From contig BCKT01000014.1 in assembly GCA_003116875.1 (NCBI GenBank), forward strand, positions 380,149 to 444,148: a stretch of DNA of 64,000 bases. Direction: 5' to 3'. Below the pieces are notes generated by a model. The model was not told the origin of the DNA and searched no databases. It saw only the letters and a list, made by a program, of their open reading frames with translations. Shown piece after piece: positions 58,654-64,000 of the stretch. A program made the translations under genes and the position numbers. Position 1 is the first letter of the stretch; every line of letters starts with the position of its first letter. This stretch comes from Takashimella koratensis (lineage: Eukaryota; Basidiomycota; Tremellomycetes; Trichosporonales; Tetragoniomycetaceae).

Positions 58654-59185
58654 GGTGGGTATGTCGCACCAAGAGTCAGTGTCCACAAGGTCGTTGTCCC
58701 CTGCTAGCTTGGAGGATGAATGGATGGAGGATGACCGAGATGAGAAAGGAGAAAAGGAGACCGGGAGACAAAGAGATTGAGTGATCAGATCGGACCAGTG
58801 CGAAATCGTCCTCGTTTTTTCGCGTGTTTCAGCATGGCCGGTTTTCCTGGTGCAGTCCCTAGTGACCCTCGGTGGCTCTGTGGCGTCCCCGACTCGCACG
58901 GACAGGGAGCAAGCCAGCAAGTCATGCATAGGTGTTCTGTATGTGCTCGGTGGTTCAGGATGCCAGGATTGACACATGCACACCTCTGCTAGATCAAGAG
59001 GTCCTCAGCTGCCTGTCCAGGGCTCGACAAGATGAACAGTGTCCATGGTGTTGGCTGGTCGCCAATCCGTGCCGACCGATTTCACCCGCGATCGCTGCTA
59101 CTTTTTTTCTGATTTCCCCGACTGCAACCTTCATCTCATCCCTTGTCTCTTCTCTGTCCTCGTCCTCGACACCACCCCAACCACC
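58654..59185. promoter_or_regulatory. Divergent promoter region between UPF1 and COX15
   Basis: This is 532 bases between two divergent start codons. No clear motif was found and no coding sequence is supported. Confidence 0.45.
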
Positions 59186-60927
59186 ATGGCATCGCTGGGG
59201 CCCTCGGTCCTCCGCCCCTTCTCCATGGCCGCAGTGACAACCTCGCGCGCCTCTTTTTCCCGCCTTGTCACCTGCTCCCAGCGCTTCGCCTCCTCCTTCC
59301 CTTCTCGCCCCTCTCCCTCATCCCACCCCTTCTCCGCTACCCAGTCCTTTGCGTTCTTCGCCCCGTCTTACCGACCCGGTCCGTCAAGCGCACGGACGGC
59401 ATTCTTCACTCCTGCGCGATTCCTCTCCAGCTCCCCGTCCTCTGCCCTCGCCTCGGCACTACCTACCACCCCCGCCGGCGTTGCAGCCGCCGCTGCCTCC
59501 TCGGCAGGGTCGACCCACACGGCGACCGTCGTGATCCCCAAGTCTCTCCCCAACTGGCTGCTCGGATGCTCGGCACTCGTGTTTGGCATCGTCGTCATCG
59601 GCGGGCTCACGAGACTGACAGAGTCCGGACTGAGTATCACAGAGTGGCAGCCGCTCACGGGTGTCCTACCGCCCATCACTGAGGCGCAGTGGGATGTCGA
59701 GTGGGAAAAGTACAGAGTCTCGCCAGAGGGCATTATGTGAGTTGATCTTGAATGACATTCTGAAGGAGCCGAGAATCAAATAGCTTGAGTCTCGTGCTGA
59801 CTCGTGTATAGGATGAACGCAAACATCGACCGAAGCCAGTTCAAGAAGATCTTTTACATGGAGTGGGCTCACCGTCTCGCTGGTCGCGCTCTTGGTATCC
59901 TGTGAGCTACCTTCTTGATCGCACGCCCTCACCTAACCCGCATTTTGTGCCTCTGTTAACCTCGGTCCAGCTTTGTCGTCCCCACGGTCTACTATATGAC
60001 ACGATACCGCCTCCCTCGCGGTTTGCCTACCAAGCTCCTCGCGATCGGACTGGGTATCGGGTTCCAAGGTTTCCTAGGATGGTACATGGTCCAATCCGGT
60101 CTTGACCAAGAAATCGTCGAGACCAATTCGGTCCCTCGAGTCTCTCAATACCGCCTCGCCGCGCACCTCTCCGCTGCGCTCGCTCTCTACATCGGGATGG
60201 TGCACACTGCTCTCAGCTTGCGCCGGGACGTCCGCCTTGCTTCTTCTGCAAGCACAGAGACCGTCGCCAAGTTGGCTGAGACGCTCAGCCGACCCGCGGT
60301 GAGAAAGTTCCGAGGACTCATCATGGCAGCAGGAGCGATGGTGTTCCTCACTGCTGTATCGGGAGCGTTCGTTGCTGGCCTCGACGCGGGGTTAGTGTAC
60401 AACGAGTTCCCTACTATGGGAGGGAGGCTGGTTCCCCCGACCGACGAGCTGCTGGACAAGCGATACGCCAAGCGCACAGATCACTCGGATACGTGGTGGA
60501 GGAACATGCTTGAGAACCCTGTCACTGCCCAGTTCGACCACCGTCTCCTTGTAAGTCAATCTACTTCCTGTGCCGGAGACCAAGCTGACCGATACAGGCC
60601 TGCACAACATTCGTTGTCCTTGTCGCTCAACATTTGATTGCTCGTCGCCCTATCCTGCGCCTCGGCTCCCACCCGCTCCCCCGTGCTGCTCAACGGTGGT
60701 CCGCATGGACCGCCGCCGCGGCGCTTGGTCAAGTCACATTGGGAATCACGACATTGATCTACCTCGTCCCTATCCCATTGGCCGCCATGCACCAGGCCGG
60801 AAGCGTGGTTCTCCTTACTTGTCTCATGGGTCTCGCATCGACGCTCAGGCGCCCCAACCCGGCTCAGGCAGTTGCGACGCTCCGTCGAGGTGCCCAGTCA
60901 GTGAAGAACAACCTGAGTAAGCAGTGA
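59186..60927 (+). CDS. COX15: Haem A synthase Cox15
   Basis: There are four exons, starting at ATG 59186 in a good context (ccaccATGG). A long Ser/Ala/Arg-rich mitochondrial presequence of about 100 residues comes first. Core blocks are WLLGCSALVFGIVVIGGLTR, LTESGLSITEWQPLTGVLPP and MEWAHRLAGRALGIL. Then come GFQGFLGWYMVQSGLDQEIV, RVSQYRLAAHLSAALALYIG and SGAFVAGLDAGLVYNEFPTM. The last are PVTAQFDHRLLACTTFVVLV, LGQVTLGITTLIYLVPIPLA and AMHQAGSVVLL. His residues of MEWAHR, RLAAHL, QFDHR and AMHQ are the expected haem ligands. The protein has about eight inner-membrane helices and converts haem O to haem A for cytochrome oxidase. It ends at 60927. Confidence 0.94.
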
Positions 60928-61359
60928 GCTGGGGTAGGAAGGGATAAACAGTTGGGGAGATCAAGTCCAGTTGTGTATATCATATAGAGTTTTTGGCATG
61001 TCCCGGTTCTCTCACGCATTGCATGCCCCGACGAGCGATTGTCGGGTGGTTGGTTCACTATGCATAGATCACCATTCACCAACGCCTCCTACCTCGAAGC
61101 CAAAGTCATAGTCAAGTTAAGACCCCGCTCCAGTCTGGCCGCCCGGGTCCGGCCCGTGGCTGGTGATCTACGGTGTAATGGCGCACTTGGATTTTCCCCT
61201 TTCGGCATGAGCCGTGTCCGATAATTACCGTCCGAGCCATTCCAACATTGTCCTCTCAACCACCATCCATCCCTCGAGACCGCTCGTTGCATCGTCACTT
61301 GCGCCTCGCCCGACTCTCATCCTAACTCTCTATCTGACCCGTGCTGCACTTTGCCCCAC
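60928..61359. other. Intergenic: COX15 3' region and SWIB gene promoter
   Basis: This is 432 bases between two plus-strand genes. I see nothing distinct. Confidence 0.45.
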
Positions 61360-62653
61360 ATGTCAGCGGTAAGTCTTTACATCCCAATTCATCAACCCCT
61401 CGTGTGACCCCCGAGGGCTCCCGGTGTCTTACCCTCCGCGACGACGCAATCAACACTCCTATCATCCTCGGACAAGCTGATATTCTGATCCTTTGCGTTG
61501 AAAGTACGTCAACAGCCTCGAGCCGCGTATCCGTGCCATCCTCGAATCGAGCGACCTCGCATCCATGTAAGTGGATCAACTCAGGTCTATGCCATCTTAA
61601 AATCACCGGTAGCCTAGGTGCCTAGGCAAGGTTCCGACTTCTGACGCGTTGTCTTCAGCTCAGCCAAGGGTGTTCGAAAGCAGCTTATCGCGAGCGGAGA
61701 AGACGAGGCTGTAATCAAAGCGAACCGAGACGCTATTGACCAGATTGTGAGTTGAGGCTTGTGTTGGCATCTGCTGCGCTCGGTCATGCCCTCTCGCCCC
61801 AACCAATCAAAACGGCTGAGCTGATCATGTGTCTCTAATCCCACTGCGTGATCTGTAGATTGGAGACATTTACGAGGAGCTCGCTGGTGACGCTGAAGAC
61901 GCTGACGAGAACGACGATGACGAAAAGCCTTATGTTAGCGGCACTCACGCCGCAGCGCCTTCTTCTCAGCCTCAACCACTCAGTTATCGGCCCTTCAAGC
62001 CCGAGCCCAAATCAAGCCAGGTCGAGACAGACGAGCAGATGGCGCGCCGCTTACAGGCCGAGTTCGAGGCCGCGGACGGAGGGAGGAAGCGTAGATCCAC
62101 AGCGGCACCGGTCAAGAAGAAGAAGAACAGCGTGAAGAAACGAAGTGCAGAGGTCGTGGATAGCGATGAAGAGGGTGGGTCGGTGAAGAAGCGTCGAGGA
62201 GGTGGGGGTGGGGCGTTCAACAAGGAGCTGATCCTGAGGTGAGTACTGAGGTCAGAGTGGATATCAAGGTGGTGTGGGCCTGCGTCGTAGGACAAGAGTC
62301 GAGAGAGGTGGGGGAGGGCTTGGGTATGCCAAGACCGTGACTGACATGTCCTAAAGCGACGCACTCGCCGGTCTCGTCGGCGAAGAACGCCTGTCCCGAC
62401 CTCAGACCGTCAAACGGATATGGGACTATGTCAAGCTCCATGGCCTCCAAGACCAGAGCGACAAACGGTTTATCCTCTGCGACGACAACATGCGGAGCGT
62501 GTTCCATTCCGACCGGTTGCACATGTTCACGTGAGTCTGTCACCCTCAGCGGTGGGCCAGAGGTGGGAAAGGAGTGAGTCTGACCCGACTTTTTGATACA
62601 GAATGAACAAGCTCCTCGTTCAGCATTTCCGAGACCCGGAAGAGGTGGTCTAA
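61360..62653 (+). CDS. DEK_C and SWIB/MDM2 domain protein (Uaf30/Tri1-like)
   Basis: The first coding exon is nine bases (ATG TCA GCG, 61360-61368). The next exons encode a DEK_C-type domain: YVNSLEPRIRAILESSDLAS, then SAKGVRKQLIASGEDEAVIK and ANRDAIDQI. A linker contains an acidic run, DEQMARRLQAEFEAADGGRK, and basic stretches such as VKKKKNSVKKRSAE, which suit nuclear localisation. The C-terminal SWIB fold reads LSDALAGLVGEERLSRPQTV, KRIWDYVKLHGLQDQSDKRF, ILCDDNMRSVFHSDRLHMFT and MNKLLVQHF. The stop is at 62653. Related yeast proteins are Uaf30, a subunit of the Pol I upstream activating factor, and its paralogue Tri1. Which one this matches cannot be told from sequence alone. A nuclear chromatin or transcription role is inferred. 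Confidence 0.86.
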
Positions 62654-62997
62654 CGGTCGTCATCTCGATTCGGCCGCGGTTCTCTGATGCTTTGTCCGAA
62701 TCTCTCCTACCTTGTTATGCTGCAAGAAACGCCCAGTGCCTAACTGGTCTGTGTTGATAATCCTAGTCGATCGTACTCTTCCTCCGTCCGATGTCTCAAT
62801 CCTTGTTGCGTTCTTTCACTGCCCCAACCCCTCTGCAAAATTCCCACAGCCAATGCACTCGAGCAGGGGTGAATGCGTGGATATGCATGAGATATGTAAC
62901 GGTTGGACTTTACACAGACTGTACCTCAGCCTCCAACTTCGCTCGCTCAGTCTCTCCTTCCATCTCAGCTCCCCTCCCAAAGCCGCTATCGCCCCGC
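62654..62997. other. Convergent 3' intergenic region
   Basis: This is 344 bases between the stops of the SWIB-domain gene and the bL31m gene. No feature was recognised. Confidence 0.5.
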
Positions 62998-63546
62998 CTA
63001 CTTCTTCTTGCCCGCGGGCTTGCTCTTTGCCGGTCCACCCTTCTGCTTCTCCGACACTGTATCCTCCTTTGCGCCTTCGCTCATCCACGCCAAATCGCTC
63101 TCTGCAAACGCCGACGCCTTGGCCCTTGCCTCCCTACCGTCCTCTGCACCAACCACCGACGCGACTTCCTCCTCGAACCTGCGCCTGAACTTGCCTACCC
63201 TTCCTTCGTCCGAACCCTCTCCGATCCCCATCTTCTCCGTCCCCGGTGCCCAGAGCGGGTTGTTCGTCACGTCCCGAGTGAGCCGGTTAATCGCGGGTGT
63301 CGGCGCGGTGGTGTACGATGTAAATGTCGAGCCGTCGGTGAGGACGACTTTTTGAGGGTAGATCGCAGGGAGTGGAGCAGGGATGGAAGGAGCAGGGCGC
63401 AAGTGGGTTTTAGAGGGCCAGTAGGCGGTAGTAGGTGTGGATTTGGGTCGAGAGGAGGAGGAGGTAGATGCCGCTCGGCGAGTGGAGAGAGGGATCGAGC
63501 GGAAAAGAGGTGAGGACAGGGTCCGAGAAAGAGATGGGGGCGTCAT
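62998..63546 (-). CDS. MRPL36: Mitochondrial large-subunit ribosomal protein bL31m (Mrpl36-like)
   Basis: This is a single exon of 182 codons, with ATG 63546 chosen as start because it begins a clear mitochondrial presequence (MTPPSLSRTLSSPLFRSIPL). Upstream in-frame sequence lacks family character. The core is PQKVVLTDGSTFTSYTTAPT, then PAINRLTRDVTNNPLWAPGT, the signature of fungal bL31m. A charged helix (GKFRRRFEEEVASVVG) and a Lys-rich end (KSKPAGKKK) follow. It belongs to the mitochondrial large ribosomal subunit. The gene is divergent from the partial gene at the window edge. Confidence 0.83.
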   Translation of the reverse strand: MTPPSLSRTLSSPLFRSIPLSTRRAASTSSSSRPKSTPTTAYWPSKTHLRPAPSIPAPLPAIYPQKVVLTDGSTFTSYTTAPTPAINRLTRDVTNNPLWAPGTEKMGIGEGSDEGRVGKFRRRFEEEVASVVGAEDGREARAKASAFAESDLAWMSEGAKEDTVSEKQKGGPAKSKPAGKKK

Positions 63547-63899
63547 GGTGAAGCGGTGGCGATGAAGGTGAAGTGAGGGGGCGGTTCGTTGGGGACGCGC
63601 GAAGTGGTTCCCGTGCGTCACTGGTGGATGGATTTGGCACCTATCAAGTCAGGATTGGGTGGTCTCGATGCTTCAGTGGGTGGTTGATTGTGGTTGTGGT
63701 TGTGGTTGTGGAGGATGAGCACTGATGGTCAACTTTTTTCGTCGTCTTGGATTTTCCAGCGTGAAAGGATCTGATCCACCGTGGGAATATGAAATACATG
63801 AGCATGGGCCCCTGAAGATGATCACCACATCCCCCCGTCTTGCTTACCCTCCTCCTCCTCCTCCTCCTCGTCGTCCTCGTCCCGCACCAGCTCCTCGCC
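63547..63899. promoter_or_regulatory. Divergent promoter region with trinucleotide repeats
   Basis: This is 353 bases between two divergent starts. It includes a (GGTTGT)n-like run near 63683-63711 and a CTC/TCC repeat at about 63850-63870, just before the partial gene. Nothing coding is seen. Confidence 0.45.
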
Positions 63900-64000
63900 A
63901 TGCCGCTCCCGTCCCAGGCCCACCTCGACCGCGTCTGGGAAGTCCTCTCCGGGCGCGAATCCACCCGCCTCCACCTCTCCCAGCTACCTCCCTCCAACCG
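63900..64000 (+). CDS. 5' end of an unidentified gene, cut by the window edge
   Basis: An ATG at 63900 (context cgccATGCC) opens a frame that runs off the window end, encoding MPLPSQAHLDRVWEVLSG and RESTRLHLSQLPPSN. Only about 33 residues are visible, too few to name a family. The frame, C-ending codons and position after a pyrimidine-rich leader favour a real gene. Confidence 0.45.
   Translation, partial: MPLPSQAHLDRVWEVLSGRESTRLHLSQLPPSN

Noticed and set aside
1..64000. Transposons, CRISPR arrays, viral insertions, rRNA genes or replication origins
   Set aside because: No reverse transcriptase, integrase or transposase motifs, long terminal or inverted repeats, or spaced repeats were found by reading both strands.

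Overview
This window is nuclear DNA from a fungus, most likely a basidiomycete yeast of the Tremellomycetes type. The evidence is dense protein-coding genes on both strands, many short spliceosomal introns (about 40-120 bp, gt..ag, including several micro-exons), C-ending codon preference in the strongly expressed genes, and orthologues of core fungal genes. I see no rRNA genes, transposon, CRISPR array or bacterial-type operon. The class-level placement is inference.

Layout. 1-6.5 kb: an intronless indoleamine 2,3-dioxygenase (BNA2-like) facing an RSC1/2 bromodomain-BAH chromatin-remodelling subunit. 6.9-16.8 kb: an extracellular or accessory block. It holds a secreted, probably GPI-anchored phospholipase B, then four tandem copies of an unrecognised small secreted protein family. 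All four share three exons, a signal peptide, a conserved basic pro-region ending in RR, and a four-cysteine C-terminus. Two of the four look damaged: one start codon is ATA, and one has an extra T in a T5 run. A 32-base homopolymer abuts the start of one copy.

17.9-30.3 kb: a His-rich methyltransferase, a Whi2-like BTB protein, QCR8 sharing a promoter region with a small hydrophobic protein, eIF3i, PNO1, a tRNA-like Pol III unit lacking an anticodon arm, and a RING protein. 30.7-39.4 kb: an alkenal/one oxidoreductase, a sugar transporter preceded by two long poly-G tracts, and an amino-acid permease. 41.2-53.8 kb: mitoribosomal mS35, an Ego1/LAMTOR1-like lipid-anchored protein, an ABHD12-like hydrolase, an unknown membrane protein, ATP12, THG1 and an OAC1-like mitochondrial carrier with consecutive micro-exons. 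54.6-64 kb: UPF1, COX15, a DEK_C-SWIB chromatin protein, mitoribosomal bL31m and the first codons of a further gene.

Most genes are housekeeping, and many serve mitochondria: QCR8, ATP12, COX15, mS35, bL31m and the OAC1-like carrier. Whi2-like and Ego1-like proteins are both linked to TORC1 nutrient signalling in yeast, and the sugar and amino-acid importers lie between them. The most unusual part is the tandem secreted family at 10.8-16.8 kb.
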